The notes under the pieces: model-generated
Told to the model about the DNA's origin: nothing
The model's input: the letters and a program-made list of their open reading frames with translations, nothing else
The model's database searches: none
Source: Uranotaenia lowii
Lineage: Eukaryota; Arthropoda; Insecta; Diptera; Culicidae
Length of the DNA: 64,000 nt
Direction of reading: 5' to 3'
Assembly (NCBI RefSeq): GCF_029784155.1
Contig: NC_073692.1
Coordinates: 330,789,920 to 330,853,919 of the forward strand
Program-made: the position numbers and the translations under genes
Shown: in pieces, positions 11,381 through 23,475 of the stretch
Numbering within the stretch: the first letter of the stretch is position 1
Layout of the letters: each line of letters begins with the position of its first letter

Positions 11381-12217
11381 ATATTGCGTTACTGGGTTTA
11401 TCAAAAGTAAAAGCTTAATACTTTTGCGGAAAACTGTGGCGTGCATGTTAGTTTTCTTCAGAAGTGGCACATATTTTAATTGTGAAAGGTAATTCGGAAA
11501 AGCGCGATACAGCGTTTTTCTTAAGCGTGGTTTTCCGTGACACAATAGGTTGTATGGGGCCATTTTGTTTTAAAGCAGTAGTTCAGATATCATATTAGAA
11601 CTCTTTTCTTTAAGACAACCAAATTTTGAAAAACTGTGAAAGAAACTACAACGTTTTCATTTTAATCCAAAAAATAGCACTACTGCGCCAAATATTTTTG
11701 GAAAGTGAAATTCGTCGAAAGGCAACGTGAAAATTTCACAGTGTGTGAGAAATGAAAATCTAAAAGAAATAACTGCGTGAAAAAAAATCGTGGGCTTGGT
11801 TTGGAAATAAAATAAATTGTGAGAACTGTAAATGCAATAATTTAAAGGACTGAAAATAAAGTGTAACAGAGAACACGTGGTTTGGGAACAATAGAGAATA
11901 GTGAACAGTGAGTCGTAATTCCGTCTTTTAGGTGGGCATCTGTTTTGCAAAAAAAAAACTGTTAAGAAAAACAAAAAGAAAATCCTGCACTATCAGTGAA
12001 ATCATTATTTGAAGAGAAGCTATTTTGATAAGTGGTATCGTGCAAGGTGAGAGGTTAATAATTGAAACTCGCATTCACCATCTCACACGCAACTCACCAC
12101 CATCGGCAGCAACACGTGCGAACTCATAAGTGGTACGGCTACCGCTTCAACTCGTAAGTCATCAAGGTCCTATCCTATATCCTATATCCTATATATTTTG
12201 CTATCTAGATTGTCGTT
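11381..12217 (+). other. LTR element leader
   Basis: Non-coding leader between the primer binding site and gag. It contains a short hexamer-type microsatellite (CCTATAT repeats, 12173-12200) just before the gag start. Confidence 0.6.
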
Positions 12218-13501
12218 ATGGCACTCATTGGAGCTGTGGATTACTTTGTTCAGGGCTCAAGTTTTGAAGAGTATATGGAGCGGATGGATTTTTTATACCA
12301 ATTGAATAACGTACAGCCCGATAACAAACGTAGTCTATTTATAACTCTGAGTGGACCGGTAATTTTTAAAGAGCTTAAATTGATTTTCCCGGGGCGCGAT
12401 TTAAGCACTATTGATTACAATTGTATGATTGAGCGTTTGAAAGAAAGGTTGGATAAACAGGATGATGTTATGCTGGTTCGTTGGAAATTTGATCAACGAC
12501 GACAAGGACCGAATGAATCGTCAGAAAATTATATTTTGGCATTGAAGCTTCTTGCGGAGAACTGTGACTTTGGAGATCGTAAAGATGGGTTTATTAGAGA
12601 TCGAATTATTTTTGGGCTGTATGATAAGGAATTGCAAAAGAAATTATTCAGACAAGTGGACTTAACGTTGGCAAATGTGGAACAAATAGTCGTGAGAAGT
12701 GAGTTGGCTGATTTGAGATCTCAAGTATTTGGAGATGAAAGTGGGAGAGTTCTTTCGGTGAAACATCGGTTGGGTAGAAGATATGAAAATAATTTTGATG
12801 ATGATTATGAGAAAAGTCGTAGTCGGAACAGAAGTCAAGTGAGATTCAGGAGCCGAAGTAGTAGCAGTAGTGGTCGAAGTCGTAGTTACAGTCATGAAAG
12901 AGCGCCAAGAAGATATTCTGATTTCAAAGACAACCGTGATTTTCCTCGAAACAGATATGACTCAAATCGATTTTCCAGAAATTTTAGATTTTCTAATTCT
13001 CGGAGCAATTTTCGTAATGTTCCAAAAACATATAATCACGATAATTTAATATGCAACAGATGTGGGAACAAAGGGCACATAAAACGGAATTGCAACTTTC
13101 AAAGATCTCGTCAATCATTAAATTTTGTCGATGAACGTGAGATGTCTAATGATGAAACATACAATTTTAAAAGGCTCAGACTTAACAACTCTGGTAATGA
13201 TGATGATGATGATGATGACAATGATGATGATGTATTTGCTTGTATGATGATTGCAACTCAAAGGAGCAAGAGTGAGCCGTGTATGGTTGACGCATATTTG
13301 GATGGGAAAAAAGTGAGGATGGAGATTGACTGTGGTGCCGCAGTTTCTGTGATCAGTGTGTTCACTTACGATTCACTATTCAGCCACATTCCGATGCATA
13401 ACTGCCAAAGCAAATTAGTCGTGGTAAACGGGAAATCATTAGATATTTTTGGAAAAATTTTCGTAAAGGTTGAATTGAATGGAGCTGCTGTGAAAGTTTA
13501 A
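12218..13501 (+). CDS. gag-pro: retrotransposon Gag-protease polyprotein (427 aa)
   Basis: This ORF encodes the structural Gag of the LTR element plus the start of its aspartic protease. Residues 1-180 form the helical capsid-like region (ending LADLRSQVFG). Residues about 190-230 are Arg/Ser-rich. One zinc knuckle of CX2CX4HX4C form has Cys279, Cys282, His287 and Cys292. An Asp-rich run near 328-340 precedes the retropepsin motif EIDCGAAVSVIS, with the catalytic Asp371 in a D-C-G variant of the usual D-T/S-G. The frame ends at TAA 13499-13501 inside an A/T-rich run. The expected continuation of protease appears in another frame just after, so a one-base indel probably truncated the original ORF. 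Start: first ATG after the leader. Gag itself looks intact; this copy cannot supply its own reverse transcriptase. Confidence 0.85.
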   Translation: MALIGAVDYFVQGSSFEEYMERMDFLYQLNNVQPDNKRSLFITLSGPVIFKELKLIFPGRDLSTIDYNCMIERLKERLDKQDDVMLVRWKFDQRRQGPNESSENYILALKLLAENCDFGDRKDGFIRDRIIFGLYDKELQKKLFRQVDLTLANVEQIVVRSELADLRSQVFGDESGRVLSVKHRLGRRYENNFDDDYEKSRSRNRSQVRFRSRSSSSSGRSRSYSHERAPRRYSDFKDNRDFPRNRYDSNRFSRNFRFSNSRSNFRNVPKTYNHDNLICNRCGNKGHIKRNCNFQRSRQSLNFVDEREMSNDETYNFKRLRLNNSGNDDDDDDDNDDDVFACMMIATQRSKSEPCMVDAYLDGKKVRMEIDCGAAVSVISVFTYDSLFSHIPMHNCQSKLVVVNGKSLDIFGKIFVKVELNGAAVKV

Positions 13502-14011
13502 AAACCAATAATAATTTTTCCCCATTATTTGGAAGAAATTTGATGGATATATTCTACCCAAATTGGCGCAGCACTTTTGTGGTTTCTAACCAAGTAAACA
13601 ATATTAATGTCGACCATGGAGAAAATAAGGATATGGGTTTCGAAGCTGATCTGGTACTTAAAGAACATCGTCCTATATTCAAGAAAGCATATGAGGTCCC
13701 ACATAAACTACGAGAAAAGTTCTACATTGAACGCTCATCGCAACCAGTTGAAGCTGGTTCAGCAACCACGATCGAGAGGTGCGGTCATAAGTGTGGCAAT
13801 ACAACGGAACAAGCGGCGCAGGGAGTCAAGCAGCTCTAACGACGAGATTGGCAATCCACAGTGTTCGATGAACTCACCGGTGTCCCAAAGGTCGAAATCG
13901 AGAAAAATGAAAACCACCAAGGAACAAACAAATCCATTACGCAGTCCAATCTGCACGCGAAGTAAATCGCGGTCTGAATTATCAAACAAAGAAAAAACTC
14001 AATTAAAATGA
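13502..14011 (+). pseudogene. Pol remnant of the LTR element
   Basis: After the gag stop, a second frame (from about 13502, with an ATG at 13540) continues the protease linker (MDIFYPNWRSTFVVSNQ) and reaches the N-terminal lead-in of reverse transcriptase (EHRPIFKKAYEVPHKLREK), then breaks near 13760. The following frame to 14011 is Arg/Lys/Ser-rich (SRSKSRKMKTTKEQ) and resembles the basic C-terminal end of a Pol polyprotein. The catalytic reverse transcriptase, RNase H and integrase domains are absent, so a large internal deletion joined the start and end of pol. Confidence 0.75.
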
Positions 14012-14110
14012 GTCCGAATGAATTGAATGAATTGTGTTTTGTGAATTTATTAAAAGTATTTTTATATGATTATGTTTGAACAAAAAAAAAATTATATTAC
14101 TTTTAACTAA

Positions 14111-14121
14111 TGGAAGGAGAA
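14111..14121 (+). other. polypurine tract
   Basis: TGGAAGGAGAA directly before the 3' LTR start at 14123, the expected plus-strand primer site. Confidence 0.7.
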
Positions 14122-14122
14122 T

Positions 14123-14271
14123 TGTTATATATGCGAAGTTCGAACTGTTTTGCTTATACCCTTAACGATAAGTCCGAATTATCAGACATCGCGATTATCC
14201 ACGAAGTGAGAATTGTATTGTCTATAAATAAGAAATAAAGATATGAGCAAGTCTCTTTTGTTGCTGAGAAC
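14123..14271 (+). repeat. 3' LTR, truncated by assembly gap
   Basis: Matches 11171-11319 base for base as far as I can read, then stops at the N run. The rest of the LTR must lie in the gap. Confidence 0.9.
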
Positions 14272-14771
14272 NNNNNNNNNNNNNNNNNNNNNNNNNNNNN
14301 NNNNNNNNNNNNNNNNNNNNNNNNNNNNNNNNNNNNNNNNNNNNNNNNNNNNNNNNNNNNNNNNNNNNNNNNNNNNNNNNNNNNNNNNNNNNNNNNNNNN
14401 NNNNNNNNNNNNNNNNNNNNNNNNNNNNNNNNNNNNNNNNNNNNNNNNNNNNNNNNNNNNNNNNNNNNNNNNNNNNNNNNNNNNNNNNNNNNNNNNNNNN
14501 NNNNNNNNNNNNNNNNNNNNNNNNNNNNNNNNNNNNNNNNNNNNNNNNNNNNNNNNNNNNNNNNNNNNNNNNNNNNNNNNNNNNNNNNNNNNNNNNNNNN
14601 NNNNNNNNNNNNNNNNNNNNNNNNNNNNNNNNNNNNNNNNNNNNNNNNNNNNNNNNNNNNNNNNNNNNNNNNNNNNNNNNNNNNNNNNNNNNNNNNNNNN
14701 NNNNNNNNNNNNNNNNNNNNNNNNNNNNNNNNNNNNNNNNNNNNNNNNNNNNNNNNNNNNNNNNNNNNNNN
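14272..14771. other. assembly gap (500 N)
   Basis: A fixed-length run of N. Long open frames reported across it are artefacts. Confidence 1.
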
Positions 14772-17098
14772 GTGCCATTCCGTTATTATTGAAAACAAAT
14801 CAGAAAACATCGATTAACACAGGCCGCTAATAAGGGGGACTACAAAGCTGCCAATTAAAACGGCACAATCGCAAACGCGTTGTCCACAACAGAAAACTCC
14901 AAAGGAAAATTTTGCCTATTCACATTCGCACATTTACAAAACACATGTCCAACTGTTTTTTTTTGTTTTTAGTTTTTTGCTACCATTTTCGCCATTCGCC
15001 ATCAGCCATTCGGAACCAGGCCCCGGCATTCGATTGAAGATGCGCATGCTCCGATTGTTCGATTAATAATGTTTCGTTGTAAAATTAGACACAGAGACAG
15101 AGAGGGAAAGGGAAAGAGAAAAATGTGTAGGTACTATCTCCGGGTATACAAGCTGATGGTAATTGCTGAGATATATCATTGGTCTGAAGGTAAACAAAAC
15201 GGACTAGAAATAACCTTAAAAGTTGTTTGGGAAAAAGCTCAACCTAAGACGAATTTAGATGGGTGTTTTTGCTCTTTTTTCTTGGGATTGTTACCGAAAA
15301 TGACTAAGCTGCCAGCGAGAAAGACCGGTTTCCAATGTTTACACTCTGTTTTGTCATAAAGCTGCGATTTCATCGCTCTGTCGGCGGTGGTGGGTATTGC
15401 TTCATTTGCTTACTTGCAACAAGCTGGCTAGGCGGCTTACTGGCAGCATAGGACCGGTAATCATGGCACCAGACTTGGTGAGACAACCGCTTCATTAGCA
15501 TAAAATCGAGCAGCGAAAAAGAAGCCAAAGATTACTAGGTGGTATAGTCAGTAATAAAAAAAAAGCAACACAACAAACACGGCTTCGTCGTGGCTCCTCT
15601 CCCATAAAAGGCGCTAGCTAGGGGGTGTCTAGCAGCCGCAAAACTGACAGCATTTTCGTCTTACCGTCTCGGTTCAATAAAAGTGGTACCGATTTAGTTT
15701 TTTCTTCGGTTCTTTTTCCAACCACCTGGTACCAAGTCAATCATTTTAATGACCTTCTTTGGCCGACGCTTTTTTTATATGGGCATTACCCATTCAGGTA
15801 AAACTGAGGTGCTCCATATTTCGTCTGTTAACACATGCTGGCAGCCCCAACTTCAGATTCGTACCAAGGCTTTAACGGTTCACCAAAAGCAGTGATTCAT
15901 CAGCCATAAATCATAGCAATTTACGGTGCGGTGCACGGCGGCTTCTGACCTGGTTGCATGCTGTCAGTCGCCGTTCGTGTTGTGATTTTCCACAGAAAAA
16001 TTAGCGAAAGTGATGCGCTAGCGCAACGTTTGCGCGAACTGTCAGTATCTGCCCGCAAAACTCGCAAATAATCGCTTTCTCGAAGTTCCAAACTCAACCT
16101 CCTTCTACTTCTTCAACCTTTTTTCTTCCCATATGTACAAACGCCGTCGTCGTCCGTCGGTCGTTAACAAACACATTATGGACAGACTCTGTCAAGTGTG
16201 AGGAATGAGATACCGGAGCAGAGCCATACTTTTACTCCAAATGCCGAAACCGGAGAAAAGCACCGGCGGCAGCAGCCACTATTCGTGTAGGTAACATTTG
16301 TCTTCAAGCCGATAATTCGCCGATATTAACTAAACTGGTCAACTTTTTGCAGCATTCATTCGAGAGAAACTGCTGTGAGTTTTTTCAAAAGGTCGTACTT
16401 AAACAACGTTTTCTGAAAGTTGAACTTTTCTCCTCAGACATTTCGAAAAATCATACCAGAACTGTTGCTGACTCTGAATTTGCAATTTTGATTGATATAT
16501 CTTGCCAAACGTCACTCAACCGTGACGCACGGCTAGGATGATGATGCATCCAACCTGTCGATAAGTTTTTCGTAGCCCACCTTCAACTCGATTTCTGGGA
16601 AGAATAAATTTGCTACCACGAAAGCTAAAAGAGAAAAATGTGGAATGAGATAACCGTGTTCCTCTTCCTCTCTAACTGACTTTACGAGTCTCACACTATC
16701 TCCTCATTTTTTTAACCCGAAAGGTAAGGAGCCGCATGTGACGTGATGTTTGGTCATTTTGAGCATTATAATTTATCTTATTTTATCGTATTTTTCATTC
16801 AAAGGTGACGCCACACTTCAAAAGAGATACCTACCCGGGCAATGATTGTTGCTCTTGGTGATATAACAACAGCACAGCCGGGTGACATTTTCCACGTTTC
16901 TTATTTTGTTTATTTGTTGCCTCTGTGTCGGCCGCCATAAATACAATTCATAGTAAATCGTGTTGCTCTCTGACCAACCACACTGATGAGGTTCAAGTTA
17001 TAAAGGGACCGCATTTTTTGTGACTTTAAAACACTGGAATGTTAGAGTGAAATGGTTTCTTTAATTGATGAAATTACAAATAAAAAATGATGTGGTCC
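14772..17098. other. non-coding region; possible TATA-type promoter near 15.6 kb
   Basis: No supported exon. A CCCATAAAAGGCGC box at 15601-15614 could be a TATA element, but no leader or ORF follows that I can defend. The stretch 15900-16200 is GC-richer than average. Confidence 0.3.
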
Positions 17099-17369
17099 TC
17101 TTTAATTGATATTTTTCGGTGATTTGGGACGAAAAATAAAACTGCTGTTTTCTACGTTTCGGCTAACTGAATTTGTACCATCCTCAGAAAAAAAAATTGT
17201 TTCGACGCGTGTTTCCTTTACGGCCGTCGTTTGATATTAAAATATAAAAAAACGACCGTAAAAGAAACACGCGGCAATACAAGTTTTTTCTAAGTATGGC
17301 TGAAATTTAGTAAGCCGAAACGTAAAAAAGCAGTTTTATCGTAAATCACCGAAAAATATCAATTAAAGA
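17099..17369. mobile_element. palindromic element built from Penelope-like termini
   Basis: Left end TCTTTAATTGATATTTTTCG and right end CGAAAAATATCAATTAAAGA are exact inverses. Further inward CGTTTCGGCTAACT pairs with AGTAAGCCGAAACG, and GTGTTTCCTTTACGGCCGTC pairs with GACCGTAAAAGAAACAC. Each arm matches, in order, the terminal sequence of the Penelope-like element at 61.7-61.95 kb (TTGATATTTTTCGGTGA, then a CGTTTCGGC-type block, CATCCTCAG, then CGTGTTTCCT-ACGGCCGTC). There is no coding sequence between the arms. Confidence 0.8.
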
Positions 17370-20300
17370 AGATCACACAAAAGTGCGGTGCTCAAAACCA
17401 AACAAAAAAATGATAGAATCGAAAACTTATCACCAGAAAAGTTCCACTTTCGATGTTAAAAAAAATCGTAGAATTCAAATTTCAGTACAAACTTTTAAAC
17501 AGAATTATTAAAGCGGGTTTCTAGGTTTCTAGGTTTATAGTTTCTTCGAAGTATTCAATAAGGCTTATAAAAGTTAAATTTCATTAAAGGTGTTAAATTT
17601 TCGAAGAACATTAGAAATGTCTTGGAGAGAACTATAACACAACAAGCAACTATCATTGTAGACAAAAAAAAAGTCTTTCTGTGAAAGGTTTCCTTATGAA
17701 ACCATATAAACTTTAATATTCTTTGGAAAGAGTTTCATCATCACAAGCAAATCGCAGAGTAGATAAAAAAGGACTTCCTGCACGAGGTTCGCAGAGAAAG
17801 TTACAAGCACAGTATAAAACTACAAAGCTTAGAGAAAAAGCTTACTTATCAGATCTTAGCTTAGCTTGATTGACTACTCACATCAACCTTAAATCGTCGA
17901 ATCTAAAATGCTTTTCAAATTTTAAAAGCTGGTTGATTTTTCTAAGCATTGTATTTTTTTTTCAGTTGTGTATTGTATGGAAAGCCTAATGGGTCAGTTC
18001 AAAGAACAATAAATTATAGCAATTTAAACCTCACGATCGCTGGCGTGGCTCAGTAGAACGAAATCCACATCGTCAATGGTTGCTACTCCGTGATTGACCG
18101 AGGCCATCAATTTCGCTCAGAGGTCAAAAGAATGGTACTTGGGATTAGTATCTAATTCTCAATGGACAAAATTGATGCTCTCTCTTTGAAACGTCAATAA
18201 AGGCGCCGGCCACGTCCTTCTAGTCAATAGATAGGTAGGAAAAATAGGGAAAATGATTAAAGAAATGAATTTGTGCATAAGGACCGAGGTCACCTCTGCA
18301 TCCTAGCAAAACAATTTGTTTGGGAGTGTGGGTTAAGAGGGATATAATCTGGAAACACCTTTGACAAGTGTATCGATCTGAATGTGCAACTTATGAACCT
18401 AATCTCTTCCTTAGTTTTTTGTAAAATTCCTTGATTATATTGTAGAACATTTTAAAAGTGTAAGGTTCCAACTTTCTTTAATTTTCGTTGCGTCTTGTTT
18501 TCACTGATGGTCGATCACGGATAGTCACTTAAGTTAGTTTAATTGTATTTCTAAACAAATGATTTTTTTTTTTAATTGGAAATTAAATCGAATAATTTTA
18601 TGTTGCCTTATAAAAATTTGATTATAAATATGGAAAAGGTGGAATGTTGTTAAGTTGATAAAATATTTTTATGGAGAAACACTGGAAAAACGGTTTGAAC
18701 GATTCATCAAATTTTTCTGATACAAAGTTCAATGAGTTTCGAAATTGTCACAGCTGTTTATTATGAAAAATTAAATCAATGTTCATGATGAAAACCAGCA
18801 GAGAAGTATGAAAATTAAAATTTTAAATTTGACAGAAATAGTAGTACAAATAAACCAAAAACATCATATAGGTTAAAATCTGGCTTTCGGTTTACCATGT
18901 CTGTTGAAAATAACCACAGAAAACGAGTTCTTAATTGGACTGCCAAAAACTCTTATCTTTTCTTGGACCCACCACGTTCAAACAAATAAAAAATAATATT
19001 TTTACATCTAGAACCCTAGAATCTCAAGGTAAAGATTAAAATTCTATGAATCATGTCCTACAATTGACTCTCATAAAATCTGAAAGTGTAACTATTCAGT
19101 TCAACTTTTTTTTATATCAAGATCATCAATTTGAATCGTTTCGAGGAAGAATTACTCTAATGGATAAAATTCCAAGAAGAAAAAACCTAGTTCGTCTTCG
19201 GCAAAATGCCCTATTCTGACATAATTGACAAAAATAATTTTAGGCATTACCGGTAACGAATTTTCAAGGCTTGAAGAGAAATATTAATCGATATTGATTC
19301 GAATACAACCTACTTCTTCAAACTTTTAGCCACAATCTAATATCTCATCAGTTCACAATCCACTGTATTAACAATATTCTAAAACTCGTCTCCACTTAAT
19401 GGTTCCTTTTCGACAGCAAACATAGAGAAAATATTAGTCAGCATGTCCTTCGAGGCAAGTAATCCACGGAATATCCAAGATCCAAAATCGAGCATTTAGT
19501 TTCATTTTTCTTATTTTGTTCTGAGTGATTTTCTGGCTGCACGAAAATATTTTTTTTTTTAAGTAGACGGGTTCAAACTTCTTCCGGAAACCGCTTTATA
19601 TATCTGCTCCTAAAAGTCCTCCGGAATGGCAGTAGAAGTTCCCTCGTTTCGATAGTATTACGGGAGCTATCTAGCTTTATCTCGCATTTTATTTTTTCCT
19701 ATTAAAATGTCACAAAAATTTACAGCCGAAAAAATACTCCTGTTCTGCACAGCCCTAAAGCTTACTCATCACAAACTAATTTCGTTGTAGAGTAAAAGGC
19801 ATCCCTACAAGTATTTTACAACAAAATTCTAAAACCATAATGATCCTTCAAACCTTGGCCACGAATTTATTCATCATAGAAAACTTAAAGTAGGCAGAAA
19901 CCCTTCTTATCAATAGTTCTGGGGAGATTACAAGTATCTTAAAGCCAGATTCTGTAGTGCATTCTGCAAAACTTCCTTATAGAAAAAACTTAAAAAAAAA
20001 ATATTGTGGGTGGAGCTAGCTCTCTATTAATTATATATTATTGCAGAATTATACAAAACGTTCTGAAGAGAATCTTATAACCAATCCAAACCACACAACC
20101 CAAAAAGCCTTTGGAAAGAGTTATCTCACCAAAACCCATGCTCATTTTAGACTGTTTTGAACACTTAATCAACCAGAAGGGTTATATTAAACCTTTATGG
20201 AGTGTAAGAAGTTTTATTTAAGTGGCTTAGTGCCAAATAAAATGCAAACGGGATTCTACAAGTGCCTTATGAAACCATACCAACTCAAAAAGTTGTGGGC

Positions 20301-21289
20301 AATAGCTAACTCACAAAAAATCACTCTCACTTTAGCCTGTAATGAACATTTACACGACCAAATGACTTTTATAAAACTTTTAGGGAGTATCTGAAGTTTT
20401 ATCAGGTTAGTTTGTCTCCTCACATTTTGATTTCCTTTGTTGGATCGATTTTTGTGTTGTTATGCAACCGAAAGTTGTGTTCCTTCTGCATGCAAAGCTT
20501 CCAGTGAATGAGAGAGGACTTAAACTACTATATGGAGGTTCAGATATGAGCGTCAAAATATAAATTTTAGAATCCGGAATCAGTTTTCAGAAATAAAATT
20601 TGAAATTAACACTCCGAAAACTAAATTCAACAATTCAGATCAAATTGCGAATAAGCTAGAATACAACATTAAAATCCACGTTGAAAGAGTTGGTCAGCGC
20701 TCATCATATTTTCATAAGTGATTCAACATATTTTTTAAAAGAATTCCAAAGGCTAGTTTAAACATGCTGACAAGACCGCTGCACGCTTTGTACTAAAATT
20801 TCAAATTTATACATTTTTACATCTCCCATAACCTATAACTTTGGTTTTTTTTTCTCTGCCACAAATAGCAATAAAAAATTTTGAAGCGATTCATTTAGTC
20901 CTGAATAAGCGCAACGAGTTTTAATTTTGTATCGAAATTTGTATGATATAACAAAATTTTTCATTTAAAATTCGCCAAAGATGTAAAAATATATCTTTGG
21001 AGTTCAAATATTCCTTGATTCTTGCAGAACATTTCATGTTGACAACCTTAAACATAACTTTTACCCTAGAAAAATATATTATGCAATGAAAAAATGGTCA
21101 GAATATATCATTTCAAGCTTATTTCAATTTTCTTGATGATTTAATACGCAAAAATTTCTATACAAATTTGAATGGCGATGCGCTGATTCAGGAATCAACC
21201 AAATCATCTCAAATTTTACACTGATGATTGGTGACCCAAAAGACATCGAAAAAACATATGGAAGGAAAAAGTCATTTTTGCAGCGGTCT
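17370..21289. other. non-coding AT-rich region
   Basis: No supported gene. 17.85-18.42 kb has the look of old interspersed repeat (GCTTAGCTTGATTGACTACT; a 'GACCGAGGTCACCTCTGCAT' segment), but I could not delimit or name it. A 65-codon open frame at 20197-20394 has no supporting signal. Confidence 0.4.
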
Positions 21290-23475
21290 AATACTCACAA
21301 ATGGATTGAGAGGACTGCTTGAAATCTGATTGACAATAACGATCACAAAAACGTTAAACGAGTTGCGTTAAAGGCGTATTGTGTTTTGATAAGCTGTCGC
21401 CAAGAATATTTCCAGTAGCTTGAGAGTACAGCTTGAACAAATATTTCAAGTGACTGAGAGGACAGTTTGAAATGAGACTGATATTAAACCTGGTACACAA
21501 CCTAAGAAGTTCGCTCACTTGACTTTAATAGAATGACAATGTCAATGTTTCGAAAAATGTCGACAGTAAAGCTTTAAAAGCTCACATGAATATTTCAGAT
21601 GGATTGAGAGGACCGCTTGAATTAGTATTAACGAACCGGTAGGCAAAACAAATTTAACGATTTTTTAACCACGGATTGTACTTCGAAAAACGGGTACGAA
21701 GAATATTTTCAGTAGCTTGAGAGGACAGCTTGAAACATTTTTTTTCAGGTGATCGAGAGGACCATTTTAAAATCAACTCATAATTAGCTTAGCTCCAGCT
21801 TAAGAGTTGTTCATTTGACTGGTAGACTCACAAAGTCCATATTTCGGACAATGTCAAGAGGACAGCTCTCATGAATATTTCGTGTTGATTGAGAGTACCG
21901 CTTGAATTACTGATACTAACCAGTATCCAAAACCTTTTGATTAACACACATTTGAAAAAAAGAAGGACAAAAGGATTGCTTAAGTATTATTACAAGAACA
22001 TTTAGTCAGTTTAAAATGAAACTGATAATAAACCTGGTACACAATCTAAGATGTTCGCTCACTTGACTAGAATAGAATCCCAAATCAATGTTTTGAAAAA
22101 TGTTGACAGCTCACCAAAAAAATCACGTCGATTGAGAGGACCGCTTGCACTAGTATTGATAAACCGGCAGCCATTCAACGAGTTGTTAAACACAGATTGT
22201 ACTTTCAAAAGCGGGTGCCAAGAATATTTCTTGAGAGGACAGCTTGAAACATTTTTTCAGGTGATCGAGTAGACAATTTTCATAAAAAGCTTAGCTCACT
22301 CTCTCAAGAGTTGTTCATTTGACTGGTAGAATCACAAAGTCCATATTTCAGACAATGTCAAGAAGAAAATTTCATGTGGATTGAGAGGACCGCTTGAATA
22401 AATGATACAAACCAGTAGCCAAAATCTTTTAATAAAGAGGTTTAATACACATTTGAAAAAAGAAGGAAAGAAGGATTGCTTAAGTATTATTACAAAAATA
22501 TTTAGACAGTTTAAAATGAAACTGATAATAAACCTGGTACACAACCTAAGAAGTTCGCTTATTTGACTTGAATAGAATGACAAAGTCAATGTTTCGAAAA
22601 ATGTTGACAGTAAAGCTTTAAAAGCTCACATAAATATTTCATGTGGATTGAGAGGACCGCTTGCACTGGTATTGACAAACCGGCAGCCAAAAACATTTAA
22701 CAAGTTGTTAAACACTGATAGTTCTTTGAAGAGTGGGTTCCAAGAATATTTTCAGTGGCTTGAGAGGACAGCTTGAAACATTTTTTTCAGGTGATCGAGA
22801 TGACAATTTGAAATTCAACTCATAATAAGTTTAGCTCACTCTCTAAAAAGTTGTTCATTTGACTGGTAGAATCACAAAGTCCATAATTCATACAATGTCA
22901 AGAGGACAGTTCACATGAATATTTCATGTGGATTGAGAGGACCGCTTGAATAAATGTTACAAACCAGTATCCAAAACCTTTAAATAAAGGGGTTTAACAC
23001 ACATTTGAAAAAAAGAAGGACAGAAGAATATTTAGACAGTTAAAAATAAGATTTATAATAAATCTGGTACATAATCAGAAAAGTTTGCTCACTTGACTTT
23101 AATAGAATGACAAAGTCAATGTTTCGAAAAATGTTGACAGTAAAGCTTTAACAGCTCACAAAAAAAATCATGTGGATTGAGAGGACCGCTTGCACTAGTA
23201 TTAACAAACCGACAGCCAAACACACGAGTTGTCAAACACAGATTGGACTTTCAAAAGCGGGTGCCAATAATATTTCCAGTAGTTTGAGAGGACAACTTGA
23301 AACATTTTTTTTCAGATGATCGAAGGGAAAGTTTGAAATCGAATTCATAATAAGTTCACTATCTAAGAAGTTGTTTATTTGTCTAAATTACAAAGTTGAT
23401 CTTTTGGAAAAGTCGAGAGGACAGCTCACATGAATATATTATGTGGATTGAGAGGACCGCCTGAATTAATGATAC
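21290..23475. repeat. dimeric satellite, about 525-bp unit, roughly 4 copies
   Basis: The phrase GATTGAGAGGACCGCTTG recurs at 21304 (variant), 21602, 21886 (variant), 22130, 22378, 22646, 22930, 23175 and 23446. Alternate copies carry different continuations (GCACTAGTATTGACAAACC versus AATAAATGATACAAACC). The true repeat is therefore a dimer of two related halves, with unit steps of 528, 516 and 529 bp. A second recurring phrase, TTGAGAGGACAGCTTGAAAC, marks the other end of each half. Short open frames inside are by-products. Confidence 0.9.

Larger units (their letters stand above)
11171..14271 (+). mobile_element. Ty3/mdg4-type LTR retrotransposon, internally deleted, 3' end in gap
   Basis: The first 149 bases of the left LTR (11171-11319) recur at 14123-14271, immediately after a purine tract, and the second copy is cut off by the N gap. 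Between them lie a Gag-protease ORF and a short Pol remnant. Only about 0.6 kb separates the end of protease from the 3' LTR, so nearly all of reverse transcriptase, RNase H and integrase is gone. The host target duplication cannot be checked because the right end is in the gap. The two LTR copies look identical over the visible part, suggesting a young insertion. Confidence 0.9.

Noticed and set aside
14154..14830. Long frames across 14272-14771 and 41392-41891
   Set aside because: They consist of N runs.
15601..15614. TATA-type core promoter
   Set aside because: Only a box match; no leader, start site or ORF could be tied to it, so it is mentioned only in the regional note.
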